A model generated the notes under the pieces. It did no database searches, was not told where the DNA came from, and saw only the letters and a program-made list of their open reading frames with translations. A stretch of DNA of 64,000 bases from contig CM065693.1 of the NCBI GenBank assembly GCA_017654935.2, positions 58,126,146-58,190,145 on the forward strand, given 5' to 3'. The DNA is from Phymorhynchus buccinoides. Taxonomy: Eukaryota; Mollusca; Gastropoda; Neogastropoda; Raphitomidae. Of the stretch, positions 42,911 through 56,172 are shown piece by piece (the first letter of the stretch is position 1; each line of letters begins with the position of its first letter). A program made the translations under genes and the position numbers.

Positions 42911-45103
42911 ATAATAATAATAATGAAGAAAACTTATATAGCGCACATTCCAGGCTAGCTGCTCATGGCGCTTTACAAAAAAAATACATTTAATCAAATC
43001 ACATCAATACCCATGCCCGCACGCACACACGCACACACACTGACGAACATAGCATATCATTTACACGCGCATGCACACATACATACAGTACATACATACA
43101 TACATACGTACGTACGTTCGTACATACATACATACACACAGACACAAACACACACACATCCCCACACACGTGCATAAGCACATGCCAGCGCGCGCATGCA
43201 CACACACACTTTCTGTCTCCCAACTTTCCCATGCCATTCATCATCCACACACGCTTTCATTCTCACAATCCGATCATGGTGGACAGTAGTGTTCAGAGAA
43301 TAGATGAGTTTTCAGGTTGGTTTTGAAAACTGACAGGGAGTTGGAATGTCTGAGAGACAGAGGGAGTTTGTTCCAAGTAGCTGGGGCCTGAAAAGAAAAG
43401 GATCTCTCGCCATAAGTTTTCGTTTTAATTGAGGGAGGCTGTAGAATACGAGAATCAGAAGAAGAACGAAGCTGACGAGATGGAATGTAAGTATGAAGTA
43501 GATCAGACAGGTAAGTAGGAGCAGAGCCAGAAATGACAGCAAAGGTAAGAGCAGAAAGCTTGTAGTTGATCCTGCTGGAGATTGGCAACCAGTGCAGAGA
43601 GTGCAGAAGGGGAGAAACATGTTCAAACTTGGAGGACTTAAGGATTAGTCGTGCAGCATTATTTTGGATTCTTTGGAGTTTGTTGAGAAGGTAGTTTGGA
43701 AGGCCAGCAAGAAGAGAGTTGCAATAATCTATTCTCGAGAGGACAAATGCACAGACCAAGGTTTTTGTGGCATCAGTGGAGAGATAGTGACGAACAGAAC
43801 TAATCTTACGAAGCTCAAAATAGGCAGATCTGCAGATATTAGACACATGCTGCTGAAGGGAGAGACTTTGATCCAAAGTGACACCAAGACTGCGGACAGA
43901 AGAGGAGAAGGAGATAGTGTTGTTGTTGATTGTGACAGAGCCTGGAAGGGTAGAAAGATTGAGCATTTTCTTTGGGCATGCTAACATAATTTCAGTTTTT
44001 TCTTCATTAAGTTGCAGCTTGTTGTGGGTCATCCAGATTTTAAGGTCAAGTATGCACTCCTGTGTCCGCGATACCAGCCCATCGACTTCAGCAAGAGTGG
44101 CCGACTGATATACTTCTGTATCGTCCGCAAAACTCTCATGAGACAAGGCATGTTGACTGATAACATCGGACACAGGAGCAGCATAGAGCACAAAAAGAAT
44201 GGGTCCCAGAACAGAACCCTGTGGGACACCACACAAAAGGGGGGACGGCTCAGAGTATCTGCCACTAACACAAACTGTCTGCTTACGATTAGTCAAGTAG
44301 CTATCAAACCAGGAAAGAGCAAGATCATGAATGCCAAAAGAATGTTTGAGTCGGCGAATAAGAATGGTATGATCAATAGTGTCGAAAGCGGCACTGAGGT
44401 CAAGCAAAGCTAAGAGAGAAACTTTGTTGTCATCAAAACCTAAAAGAAGGTCGTTAACAATTTTAAGAAGGGCTGTCTCTGTGCTGTGGCATTTCCGATA
44501 AGCGGATTGGTGGGGGTTCAGAAGGTGATTTTGTTCTAGGTGTGCAAGTAGTTGACAAAGTACAACCCTTTCAGTGATTTTTGAAAGAAAGGAGAGATTG
44601 GAAACCGGTCTGTAGCTTTTCAGATTGTCATGGTCAAGGGAGGGTTTCTTTAACAATGGGCGGACAATAGCAGATTTAAAGACAGAAGGGAAGGAGCCAG
44701 ACAAGAGAGAATCGTTTACAATATGAGTGACATAGGGCAGCAGTACATCAATACATTCACAAAACAGGGATGATGGGATGGGGTCCAGTTCACATAATTT
44801 GGGACTAGCGCCTAAACACAGTTCTTTCACAAACTTTTCTGTGACAGGCTCAAACCTCTGCAAAACTGGGCCGCAGTACATTCTGTCAGTGACTGGTGAT
44901 GGGGGGACATCAGTAGAATCAAGTTTTTCACGGATGGAACTTATTTTCGTTTGGAAAAAGTCAGAAAATTTATGAGGGAGATCTTGCACTTTAAAAACAG
45001 AAGGGAGTGGGGAATGACTTACTTTACCCAAAATGCTGCTTGAGACACTGAACAACTGCTTAACTGTGGTGCATGCAAGTATCTTGGTTGAGTAAAAGGC
45101 TGG
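42911..45103 (-). mobile_element. L2-like LINE inserted in the right arm only
   Basis: The left arm has an uninterrupted CACTGTGGATGCGGACTCGC at the matching site (around 37,880). Here the sequence is broken after CACTGTGGAT and resumes at GGATCCTATTATTTTTG, with about 10 bp of target lost and a repeated GGAT at the joints. The 3' end (left) carries AAAGCGCCATGAGC...TGCGCTATATAAG and an (ATT)n tail. The element is 5'-truncated and postdates the divergence of the arms. Confidence 0.88.
43274..45055 (-). CDS. reverse transcriptase of the L2-like LINE, open 593 codons
   Basis: The frame is uninterrupted over 593 codons. Motifs in order are 'DNLKSYRPVSNLSFLSKI', 'SAYRKCHSTETALLKIV', 'LDLSAAFDTIDHTIL' (catalytic Asp), 'GVPQGSVLGPILFVLY', 'FADDTEVYQS' (catalytic DD), 'LNEEKTEIMLACP' and 'LSRIDYCNSLLAG', then the C-terminal 'SRQLRSSSD' region. 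The RT domain is full, but the N-terminal endonuclease is missing, so the copy is 5'-truncated and not autonomous. The intact frame implies a recent insertion. It shares its layout with the frameshifted copy at 21.8-23.7 kb. Confidence 0.93.
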   Translation of the reverse strand: MFSVSSSILGKVSHSPLPSVFKVQDLPHKFSDFFQTKISSIREKLDSTDVPPSPVTDRMYCGPVLQRFEPVTEKFVKELCLGASPKLCELDPIPSSLFCECIDVLLPYVTHIVNDSLLSGSFPSVFKSAIVRPLLKKPSLDHDNLKSYRPVSNLSFLSKITERVVLCQLLAHLEQNHLLNPHQSAYRKCHSTETALLKIVNDLLLGFDDNKVSLLALLDLSAAFDTIDHTILIRRLKHSFGIHDLALSWFDSYLTNRKQTVCVSGRYSEPSPLLCGVPQGSVLGPILFVLYAAPVSDVISQHALSHESFADDTEVYQSATLAEVDGLVSRTQECILDLKIWMTHNKLQLNEEKTEIMLACPKKMLNLSTLPGSVTINNNTISFSSSVRSLGVTLDQSLSLQQHVSNICRSAYFELRKISSVRHYLSTDATKTLVCAFVLSRIDYCNSLLAGLPNYLLNKLQRIQNNAARLILKSSKFEHVSPLLHSLHWLPISSRINYKLSALTFAVISGSAPTYLSDLLHTYIPSRQLRSSSDSRILQPPSIKTKTYGERSFSFQAPATWNKLPLSLRHSNSLSVFKTNLKTHLFSEHYCPP

Positions 45104-47555
45104 ATCCTATTATTTTTGTAAGAAAGGGGATAGCAATGAGTCTTGTTTTTCTCTCGTGCTATGTGTGATCAAAGATAGTTCAGTAGTTGGGAGAATTTGT
45201 CTGTCTGTCCGTCTCTCTCCCTCTCTGTATGTACGAAAACTGAAATGCATAAAGTGATTTAGCTTTGATAAAAAGTATAAGCACTTTTCTATTCTTAGCC
45301 CTGAATGGAGTACATTAAAGACCCACTACGTCACATGTCAAAATCACTGTTGTTTGTGTTTTCCCTCTTATAGCTGGTAAGAAATCTTAATAAATCTTCC
45401 TAGCATAAGAGGGAATGTGACACGTGACGTGGGGGGTCTTTAACAAAAATAATTCTGATTGTTTGTTTTCCTTTTCCGATCGCTTCAACTGTCACTTGAA
45501 CACTGAATGTGCATGTGTTCAATTAAAACAAAGCCTAACACTGGTAACAGTAAAAAGTTGATAAGCTTGACTGAATATTTGTTGTGATTTAGTTGTAGAC
45601 TATGATTTAGAGAAGTTGTGGTATTGTTTCCTTTTTTAATTAAATAAGATTGTTTTCTCCATTCATTAAATTTAGTGCACACATTGTGTGTGTTCAAATT
45701 CTGTGCAGTATCATATAAGAAACCTTTTTATTTTTATGTTGTCGTTTCAGTTCCCCACCCATGCTCTCTCTCTAGTCTCTAGCTCTCTCTCTCACACTAA
45801 CACACACACACAAGATTTGCTAAGAACTACACTTGAATGTATTACTAAAGTAGTGTGTGTGTGTGTGTTTCAGTTCAAGACAATTCCCCATAGCACAGTT
45901 GACCTGAGCAGGCGCTACAGTAAACTGAAAGTAACCTTGGTGTAAAAAAATCCAAATGTAATTTCTGACCTCATAAACTGCACCATGATTTTTAAAAATC
46001 TGTCAAGCTTTTTTTTAATTCTTTTCTCTTTAAAAATAATTTTTTCCTTGAAAGCCTCAAGCATCGATTACCAGTGGAATTGTCTGTATGATTTTGTTGC
46101 ATGGGCATGAAGGATGAACAAATATAAAATCAGTATTTATCTTGCAAGAACTTGATTAACTTTGTCTGAAATCAAAATGGTCATGCAGATAGGGATTGAA
46201 ACAGTGGTAAATGGTTCCTGGTTGGTTGTTTGGTTGGTTTGTGGTTGCCCCCTCCCCCCTTCAGCCCTGCCCACCCCCTTCCCCCCTAAAAATAAAAGAA
46301 CAGAAAAAAAGAATCACAATTATTTTATAGAAATCCATCCAAAGTTTGTTGGTAGTAATGCATCCTCAGTGTTTGAGTCTTGTGAGCCAATCTACCAGTC
46401 CACGCAAAAGTTATTATTTTTCCAGTTGGGGATGTTTATCCTGCCCTGTGGCCACCGGTCTTCCTTTAATGGCACACATGATGTGTGATATATGTGAATT
46501 TGTGTCATCCTTCCCACTGGTGCAACATGACCTTCTCCTACTGAATAGTGGGATGGGCTTAATTAAGAGGGTAGACCTACTCTAAGAGTAAAAAAACAAC
46601 TTTTCTTTTTGTTGAAGTTATATTGATTTTTCTGTACTAAAATGATTATGATTTAATGTGAAATTTAAATTTTGTTCTTTGTCCATGAATTTTGTTCCCT
46701 TTTACAGGCATGAAAACAGCTCCGCCGTCTCAGACGAATTTAAAAAAAAATTGATCTCCGCCTAAACAAAAAAATCTCCGCTGAAAAGATAAAAAAAACC
46801 TGAATCAAAATTATCTTTATATGGCACAATCTTCATTTCGTGCCTTTTTGCTCTTCTGCCGTTGTCATTTCAAAGATGGCGTCCGCCGAGAATACGTGTA
46901 TTGAGTTGGCCAAATCAAAACCTTGTAAAAAAAAAAGTTGTTAGTTGGAAGGCGAATTGTGAAATGAGTATTTGAACCGCCCGCCCCCCCCCCCCAACAA
47001 AACTTCAGACGTCAGCTGAAAATCCGGGTGGAAGGATGTTCGTGCCTGAAAGAAATTTTTGGACCAGTATTTGCCCCACCCCCCCAAAAAAACACCTTCT
47101 AGCCGTAAATCCGGGTGGAAGGATTCCTTGGCTAAAAAATCTCCTATTTTGGGGGGAACAGTAGTTTTCATGCCTGATTTTACGATGAAAAAATAGGATG
47201 AACACCAAAATCTCTTACGTACAAAAGCTAGTGAAAATTGATCATTTTTTGCCAATTTGAGCAGATATATTTGAAAAACTATATAAGATATTCGCTTGAA
47301 ATTTTGCACTGTTGTACCAACTGATTATCTGGATTTTGTCACAGCCGTTTTGAAAATAATTGCTTACTATGTGTTTTTCACATAATTATCATACATTTTA
47401 TTTTAATAAATTTTGCGTATATTATGTCTTAAATCATGTATTTTGCCATATATGTCTCATTCCCCAAGACAAAATTCTGATAATTATGACATCCATTTGT
47501 GTATACACCAAAATTCAAAACCATTAAAAATTCGTTCTGAGACTTTTTTGACATT

Positions 47556-47712
47556 TACCATATTCTACAGACTGCAAGGCGCACCCCCCAATTTTTACAC
47601 AAAATTCAGATTTTGTTATTATAATTTCTTACTATTTTATCAGTCACATTATACGGCGCAAAGGTCTCAGTCTAGGAAAAAAGTATCGCCTTATAGTCCG
47701 TAAAATACGGTA
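47556..47712. mobile_element. MITE-like element, CGGACTATAAGGCG family, right arm
   Basis: Mirror of 35,011-35,182. The right terminus is CGCCTTATAGTCCGTAAAAT followed by ACGGT. It is slightly shorter than the left-arm copy. Confidence 0.65.
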
Positions 47713-47919
47713 TATGGGTTTTTTTTCAAAACAGTAAAACCACTAGATATTTTTTTATTTAATTTTTATTTTGTAGTGACAGATATAATTTTCAACCATA
47801 CATAAGTTTCTAAATGTTTTTCAGGCTGTGTTTTACTTTCAGGCTAAAACTGGAGTAATTTCATGGGATAGATTTATTTCTTATGACTAAAAGGATTTAG
47901 TGACCCTTCAGATGTGGTG

Positions 47920-48035
47920 TAGAGTGGCACAGTGGTATCGCGTTCGCTTCATGTCAAGTAAACCCGAGTTCGAACCTGGGTACAGGGGATTTTTTCCTCT
48001 CATTCTGCACTAGGCCTTAACGGTCTGAACATGGA

Positions 48036-48069
<34 letters not shown>

Positions 48070-48295
48070 GTGCCCATGCACTTAGCATACGTTAAACCCA
48101 GTGGCAATGAAAAAGTTGTCATTTGGTCAAAATTTACCCCACCCCCCAGTGACAAAAATTGCATGCATGCAAAAAAAAAAAAAAAAAAAAAAATGGGTGG
48201 CGCGCCTCTGGCTGCCACCAGGTGGGAGCAACCCGAATTTCACAGAGACGCCTCTGTGACTATAAAGTACCTAATACCTAATACCTGATATTTGT
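47920..48295 (+). mobile_element. tRNA-headed SINE, right arm
   Basis: Mirror of 34,440-34,815. Here the head reads forward (GTAGAGTGGCACAGTGGTA, B box GAGTTCGAACC). The poly-A within the body (about 48,171-48,192) is longer than in the left arm, and the tail has an extra CCTAATA unit. Confidence 0.75.
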
Positions 48296-49084
48296 GCAAG
48301 ACCTTGTGCAGGCGTTCGCACACGGGACCTCAGTTTTAAGTCTCATCTGGGGACTTTTTTTTAATACAGTACTGAGCAAGATAACGCACTCAACTTCCTT
48401 ATAAAAAAATATATAGGGCAAAACCAAACAATTGCAAGCCACAAACAAATTTATTCATGAAAGTTTTTAATAATCATGCTCAACTGATGAAAGTTCAGAA
48501 CAAGAATTTTTTCCAGATGCTTGTTAGTTCCTTAAAAACGTTAAAAAAAATAAAGAAGGTGGTTTTCATTGGAACCCATATAATTAAAAAAAAAGTCCTT
48601 TGTTAAAAAAAAAATCCTTCATTGTAAAATATTTTCAGTTTTTATCTTCTCGTCGTCACAAAAAAACTTTTTGTCTATGTGTGGATTTAACATTTTCAGG
48701 GAGAACAGGGTAGCCTTGAGTTTATTTTTTTAAGCGGCAGGCCTAGCTGAATATGGGTCTCGGGTAAACTTTATTTTTTCTCACTTGCCCGACAACACAA
48801 AATTTTCCTTTAAATTAATAACTTTTGAACACATATTTTGGTTATATTTCAGCTAGGCCTGCCACCTTAAGGAATTCTGTGAAAAACGTTTTCTTTTACA
48901 ATTAAAAAAATTCAAAAGTGATTTGCAACAGGTTTTTTTATACCTAGAACTTTAGAAATATGCATTAAACTTGAGTATGCTTCATGAACAAAATAGGCAA
49001 ACAGTCTTTCAACAGGTTGAATGACTCCTGTACAGTTTTGTATGTGTGAAAACTCTAAATATCAAGGTGGATTTGTATGTTTTC

Positions 49085-49390
49085 AGGACAGGATGGAATC
49101 CCCCATCTCCCTTGCGGTGAATGCAGTAGCACAGGACAAGTTGACCAGGCGTGTGGACATCACTGAAGACAGGACAAGTTGACCAGGCGTGTAGACATCA
49201 CTGAAGACAGGACAAGTTGACCAGGCGTGTGGACATCACTGAAGACAGGACAAGTTGACCAGCCGTGTGGACATCACTGAAGACAGGACAAGTTGACCAG
49301 CCGTGTGGACATCACTGAAGACAGGACAAGTTGACCAGCCGTGTGGACATCACTGAAGACAAGTTGACCAGCAGTGTGGGAAGCAGTGAA
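49085..49390 (-). repeat. 33/38-bp minisatellite, 7 copies (right arm)
   Basis: Counterpart of 33,418-33,640. The units GACAGGACAAGTTGACCAG plus C(C/G)GTGTGGACATCACTGAA are 38 bp long, except the last (33 bp). Confidence 0.88.
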
Positions 49391-51274
49391 GATGTCAGCA
49401 TCTGAAAAAAAATCATGTGTAGAATTTATTATTTTTATGCATGTTTTATATCAATTATTTTATTGATTAAAAATAAAATGTACAAAATTCTATTAATTAA
49501 TATGAACATACATGGAAAAGTCCAAGCATAAGAGAATCAAACATTTTTAAATTATGAATTCTGATAACACTAAAATCAAAGAAAATCACTAGTGCAGACC
49601 TGGGTACCGGTACCCCCAAAAATTGATGTTGTAAGATGTCAAAAAAAAGTTAAAAAAATGGGTTAATGACGCGGGCGCACCGACAATTTGAAGCTCTGCA
49701 CACACACAAACTATTAGAGAGACTTGAAACAACATTTGAGAGAGGAGAGAGAGAGGGGGGGAGCTGTGCCGGTCGGGGTTCGACCCCGGTGAGCGCTACG
49801 CTAGCCGGATTGGTCCAGCCCGGATACTATGAAAAGGCCTTTGGTCAACACCACCAGACAGTAAAACAAAGACATTTTCTTTATCAAATAAAAAAAAAAT
49901 TAAAAAATTTAATATGTAAAGTTATGTCATTGGAAAGCTTAGAGGTTAGACTTTGGCATGAATGTGATTGTAAGACTGTATGTGATTGATTTCATTAATT
50001 AATTAAAACAAATAATGAACGGACAGGTGTGTTGAATTTTTTAAAATGCAACCACTCTCTGGGCTATTTTTGTGCCTTCAGGTTTAACTTGGATCGATGG
50101 ATGAATGGTGTGCAAAAGTATAATCATCCAAAGACATTTAGACACTGGCATCTTTGGAATTATCTGATGTCTGCACACTAGCGGCTTTATATGGACTGCT
50201 TACATAAAAGGCGTCACAGCTCCCTATCTGAAATAGATTTTAAAAGAAAAAGGAAAAATCTGTTGCCAGTCATCATATGGTCTCAATCTTCCTTTTTCCT
50301 GATATTGCTCATAATTTCTATTCTGATTGTATCAAGAAAAAAGGATAAATAACAATTAACCAACCAAACAAAAAGTGTGTTCTGTATATTCAAGCACATA
50401 AATAATGTTGCCGTTTAACACTAACATATGTTGTACTATATCATTTTTCTTGTTCCAATCATATGAATGAATGATAAATATTACTGATGACTTCTACATA
50501 CAAGTTTTTAAATTAATAAAACTAAATTCAAAGTAACCTCGATTGTGTTGTTTTTTGTTCACAGACAGAGTATAAGTGTACTTAAACTAAGCATGATTCT
50601 AAATAGAAACTAGCCAGAAATGTCACTGATATTCATTAAAAGAGGCATTTCTACCCTTTTTGGTAATGTTCAGGTCCCCTGCACCTGCCTTATGCCCATG
50701 TAATGTTGTTGCTGTTGTTGTCATACTTAAAGGCCTATCAACCGATCCCTAGGATCAGATAATGCTGGTCCCACACATCTGACGCGGCGCGCGAAGGCTG
50801 TTTTCTCACACAATAGGGGGAAGAGAAGGGAAAACCCGTTTCTGTGGCTGCAGCGATTGGAATACTAAGCACGCGTCAAGCCTACCCTCCTTTTACAGTC
50901 CGGCTGTGCCTTTACAGACTTCAGGGATCATCCCAACAGCCGAAGCACTTGAATACTATGGTACAAAACGATTTAGCTATGGACGAGAACATTGCATGTG
51001 TGACTGTTTTTTATTACCCTGCCATGTGGGCAGCCACACTCCGACCGGAGGATTTTAGACTGATGATGTTATGCTAGGAGCTTGTCATGGCTATAGACAA
51101 TCCTCGCATAACTATTTAGAGCATAGCATTTTGATGTAGTCTTGGTGTCAATTGGTCTGACACAGCCTTATGCCAAGGTGAGAAGTATCATACAGTCCCA
51201 TTATTTTACTGATATAACTACAGATGGCATGACAGCAATACTTTAAACAGACTTTGATGTGCTAGTTGCATGAT

Positions 51275-52936
51275 TAGAACAATATTACAAAGCAGAGAAA
51301 CAGGTACCACTGAAAAAAAAATTAACATGACAGTTAACACTCAATTGACAAATGTTTAGGTATCACATATCCAAATTTGAAGTGATTCTATACAGTGGTT
51401 CAAATACATTGCCAGGCAGGACAGAAAACAAAAAATAAACATACAATTGTAAAAGCATTCCTTTCAGAGTGGTGGTCCAAGACACAAATAAAAGATACTG
51501 TGGTTTAATGATAAAAAATTAGAAAAAAGTATGCAGTTAATCTTTCTATTACAGGGTTTGATAGTCTTGCATTAATGAGGGTATAAGTCAGAAGAAGGAA
51601 AAAAATCACTGGTATGTATTTGAACAATAACCCCAAAACTTTTTTCCTTATTTTTTTTTTTTTTTTTTTTAACATTGAAAATTATTAGTAATTAATGTTC
51701 AGGAAATGATAAAATCCAGTCAAAATGTTCTGAGCAATATTGTCATCTTGTATGATTTTCTTTTCAAATTATTAATATCACTTCAAATGTTAGGGAAATG
51801 TTCTCTCACTACTATCCTAACCTGCCATGAAACGTCAACACTTTTTGTTTCTCTAGCTTCTTTATTAGTCATTCACAGCCTCGCAAAGCAAAATGTACCA
51901 CTTGGAAAAACAGAAAAATTTAAACAAAAATATGACTTGCCACAGTTCCAAACATAGCTTTACACTCTAGTATTTGGTATTTTAAAGTGACAGAGGCGTC
52001 TGTAAAAGGTTGCTCCCACCTGGAGAGTGTGTCGCAGCCAGAAGTGTGCCATTTTTTTTTTTAAAATTTGCACGCAATTTTGGTGTGACTGATGAAGAAG
52101 AAAAGGGTGTGTGTGTAAATTTTGGCCAAATGACAACTTTTCTGTTGCCCCTGGGTTAAATGTGTGCTAAGTGCATGGGCACATGGGACCTCGGTTTATT
52201 CTCATATTAAAGACTCCCCAAGTTCAGACCGTAAGGCCTAGTGCAGAATGAGAGGAACAATCCCCTGTACCCAGGTTCGAACTCGGGTTTATTGTATACA
52301 AGGCAAACATGCTACCTCTGTGCCACCTTGGTAAGTAAATGAGGCTAGTAATACATTCATGTACTCAGTCCAACAATTCAGATAATAATCACCTTAAGTG
52401 TTTCCCTAGGTAAAAGCATTTTTAGAATATTTATTTTGTCAGATTATGGCTCAAATGTCAAAAACACTTTGCTCTTTGATGTTCATTATTGTGCGGTCAT
52501 TTTTTAAAAATTTATTTATATTTTCTTGCTATCTCCTTACGCTTATGTGCTGTGCAATGTGATTAAAAACACCTACTACCACCAGCTCAACATTTAATCA
52601 ATTGACCTGTAGTCAAGTTTAGACAGTCCGCTATAAAATTTTTTTATAGCAATTACATTACCTGGCACAGTGTTAGACGTGCATGTCTGCTCACCCTTCG
52701 CATGTGGGTTTAAATCTTCACAGAGTCTGAAAAAGCCACACAAAAATATATAATTCAAATGACATGGCTTTAGTATTCCATGGTTTCCGCTAAAGTTCAA
52801 CCCATGAACCATACATAGAATCAAGTAGTATTAAATGTTTATCTTCCCTGCCTCGCCCTTTCTTTTTAGTTCGACAGGAAAATCAAACTGAAAAATCTGA
52901 CCCATGCGCTTTATGCACATAAAAATCCCACAACAG

Positions 52937-52967
<31 letters not shown>

Positions 52968-53090
52968 TTCCATTTTACTCATATGTCTCTGTGACTAGAA
53001 TATACCAAATACCAATCTTATTTTTTAATCTAACATGCATGCATATGTACAGGTGCTTGAACATACATGTGCGTACATGCACATACGTGT
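51275..53090. other. right-arm-only block of about 1.8 kb
   Basis: The left arm runs directly from the sequence matching 51,273 to that matching about 53,090 (around 30,640-30,660). The block contains a decayed tRNA-headed SINE (51,965-52,330, minus) and a degenerate second copy of 53,370-53,540 (at about 52,650-52,810). It also has a SINE fragment with the GTCTCTGTGACTAGAATATA tail (52,860-53,015) interrupted by poly-C. No gene is seen. Confidence 0.65.
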
Positions 53091-53992
53091 GTGTATAACT
53101 ATATGTGCACATAGATACACTGACTCATGCTACAAACATTTATTGTTTTCACACAAACATGTAATATACACGGGACAAGCAAATAAGCATGCACACATGT
53201 AATACACACACACATGGCTGACTGCAAAAGTCTTCTATTCGGTGTGGTGGACATCAGACAGCTGTTTTAGTCCCTCCCCACCCACTCTACCCACCCCAAA
53301 TAAGAATTAAAAAAGCTTAATTACAACTATTAATATTATTAACATTACCAAACATGGATGTGGTAATCGTGTACTCAGCTGGCACAGCATCAGAAGTGTG
53401 CACTGGCACGTCCTGCGCTTGTGGATTTAAATCTTCACTGCCAGTCTGAAAAACAGCAATTAAAAAAAATTAAAAAATTGAAATCAAAATCACATGGTTT
53501 TACTTCTATACGGTTTCTGTTGAAGTTCAACCTGTAAACCATAGGGCCAGCCCGGCCTATATATATTTTTGGGTATATTTTATATAGTATCAAGTATTAT
53601 CAAATGTTTATCTTTTCATCTTATTTTTACACAAATATGTATGGGTGCTTGCACATGTGTGCAAGTGCTTAAAAAAACACAAACACACCATCATGCATGT
53701 GCGAGCACACACACACACACACACACACACTGATGATACAAACACAAAATATAGCTTCTTATAACTGACTTTTTAGCAACTCATTTTATATATATGCTTT
53801 TGAGGCATCTTTACTTGTTCAGACACATTACATGTATATGCCTAATTTGATATAGCACATTTTCTAACAGTTCATGCATTGTTGGTGAAAGGTGGATGGA
53901 GGAGGTAGAAGGGGAAAAAGGGTCTTGTTAATCAGACAACACAATACAATAGGCAAGACTGACAAATTGAAAACTTATACAATTGGCTACAT

Positions 53993-54026
<34 letters not shown>

Positions 54027-54359
54027 ACACACACACAAACACATTTGCGCGTGAGCATACACACACACACATGGAAGCATACTTTTGTTACCATACCGCT
54101 AGTTCCACACACCGTTGTTTATGCGTGAGTGCAATGCACACATAATTATATTCTGAATGGGCTTGTGTGTGAGAGTGTAAATGTATGTGTATGTGCGCGC
54201 GCATGCGTTCATACGGGTTTGACGGACACAAGGGGAGAGAGACTTGTGGGACTAGCGGTATGTGGGACTAGTTGTATCATGGATGTACATTTATAGTGTA
54301 AGTGATCATGTACCAAGGAGAGAAAAGTGATAGGACAAAATGTCCTACTTACTTAGTAC

Positions 54360-54680
54360 TTACTTAGGACTGTTGCTCCAAGAGGCGCATAGTCCACTGA
54401 CGACACCCCGCCATCACACCCTGTTCTGGGCAGCTCTTTTCATGCCATTCCAGCTCGTTCCCTGTCTCTCCAGTTCAGCTAGGGTGTCCCTCCTCCAGCT
54501 GTTGTGATGCCGACATCTCATCCTTTTCCCCTGGGGGTTCCACGTCAGGGCCTGGCATGTGATGCTGGTTTCCTGTGGGTGTGTCCAATCCAGCCCCACT
54601 TCCTCTGTTGAATCTGCTAGGCCACTGGTTCCTGTCCCGCCCGCTGCCACATATGTCCTGAGACAAGAGAAATCAATAGG
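54360..54680 (-). pseudogene. C-terminal remnant of a non-LTR retrotransposon, right arm
   Basis: Mirror of 29,050-29,365. It has 'ALTWNPQGKRMRCRHHNSW' and 'RRDTLAELERQGTSWNGM', ending at the same stop. Here GKR is retained where the left copy has RKR. Confidence 0.65.
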
Positions 54681-54889
54681 ACAATGTCCTGGCTCCTTCC
54701 AGAAATCAGTAAGACAAAGTTCGCCTGTGTTACAAAAATAATCAGACATTAGTCCTGACAGGGGAGAACACAATAGGACATTTTCAATATTAATAGGTCA
54801 ATGGACTATGACCAGGGCCTCCGGACATCACTCCAGTATGGGGGTAGGGGTGGGCTAGGGTATGTGGTAACAAAACTATGCTGCTTCTT

Positions 54890-55240
54890 CTTCCTATTGG
54901 GGATGTTTATCCTGCCCCATGCCCAACGTCTTCATTTAGACTGCAACTGGCGCACAGGATGCATGCTATGTGAGTTCGTGTCATCCATCCCACCGGCACA
55001 ACATGGCCTACTCCTACCAATTAGTGGAATGGGCTTTAACGTGTGCGCAAGATCTTTGTGCATGTGTTCGCACACGGGACCTCGGTTTTAAGTCTCATCC
55101 GAAGGACTTTTTCCCCAACTGACGTCAGGTACCCATTTTACACCTGGGTGGAGTGAGGAAAATAGGAGTAAAGTGCCTTTCCCAAGGACACACCACTGCG
55201 ACCCCAGCTGGATTCGAACCCACACACTCGCAAACTTACA
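54890..55240 (-). mobile_element. SINE-like repeat, right arm
   Basis: Mirror of 28,460-28,790, with an additional GACCTCGGTTTTAAGTCTCA and CCGAAGGACTTTTTCCCC segment near 55,080-55,115 that the left arm lacks. The B-box motif is at about 55,212-55,225. Confidence 0.6.
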
Positions 55241-55799
55241 CACACGTACACACACACACGTTTAACTTGTTTTCTGTTTCACCTCATAAGTTATATGAAC
55301 ATAGAAAACATTTTCAAACAGATCTAGACTTGTTATTCATTCTCAGATCCGTGTGGGCCTGTGTGTCATCTACTGAATGAAATAGGGGCAATAAGTTTGC
55401 ACAGGTCTAGTTAGCGTGCAGCATCATGATCATGACACATTAGATCTAGACTAGACTACATCTTTTATGTATTTTATTTCAGCATCATCCCGCGATCACG
55501 ATATGATGTAGGTATCGAGGGAAACCTTACCTTCATCTATAACACTGACTAACAGATGTGGTAGTCTAGAACAACAACACCACCACCACAACAACAACAA
55601 AGATTTGTTTTAGTTTCTTTCATCATTGCAGGAATTGATGAAGTCTAAGGTCATTGCCGGTAGGTGGCAAGGCAGGAAGTTTTGTAGACAACGGCTACGT
55701 GGGTAACGGTTGGCATTGTCAACGGTAAACAAAACAAAGCTCCCTTCCATGAATAAAGCCATCAGACGAACACACACATTCAGCAAGCAGTATGTTGAC

Positions 55800-56172
55800 C
55801 TAAAAGTAAAATCTAGTAACTAAACTGTTTGAGGGAAGCGTCACTGACTTTGGACACGATTCTGCTGACATGGGCTGTGAAATAAAGCCTACCATATCAC
55901 CACAAACAGACTGAAAAGACTCACTTGCATAGATTGATAGAAAGAAACACCTGACGAAAAGAGACGGGCACAGCGCGTTGGCTCGGTTCACAATGTGCCA
56001 GCCGCCCCAGTGCCCAACCAGTTATTGGAAAGATGTCAATTCTTGGAAAACATAATCTTTTGGATGAGTCAATACCATCTAGTGCCTACAGTGGACAAAG
56101 TCTCTCACCAAAAATGCGTTTTCGTCGTAAATGTCTCCTTTGAATGAGACAAACTGCAATCACGGCAGCCAT
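55800..56172 (-). pseudogene. PIF/Harbinger-like transposase N-terminal remnant, right copy
   Basis: Mirror of 27,539-27,902. The frame 'CFFLSIYASESFQSVCGDM' and 'VGFISQPMSAES' is open at 55,800-55,991. The ATG-proximal 'MAAVIAVCL' end is at 56,172. It is interrupted and lacks the catalytic half. Confidence 0.6.

Noticed and set aside
43274..45055. Domesticated host reverse transcriptase gene
   Set aside because: It has a LINE 3' tail, an (ATT)n end, 5' truncation and an empty counterpart site in the other arm, so it is an ordinary retrotransposon copy.
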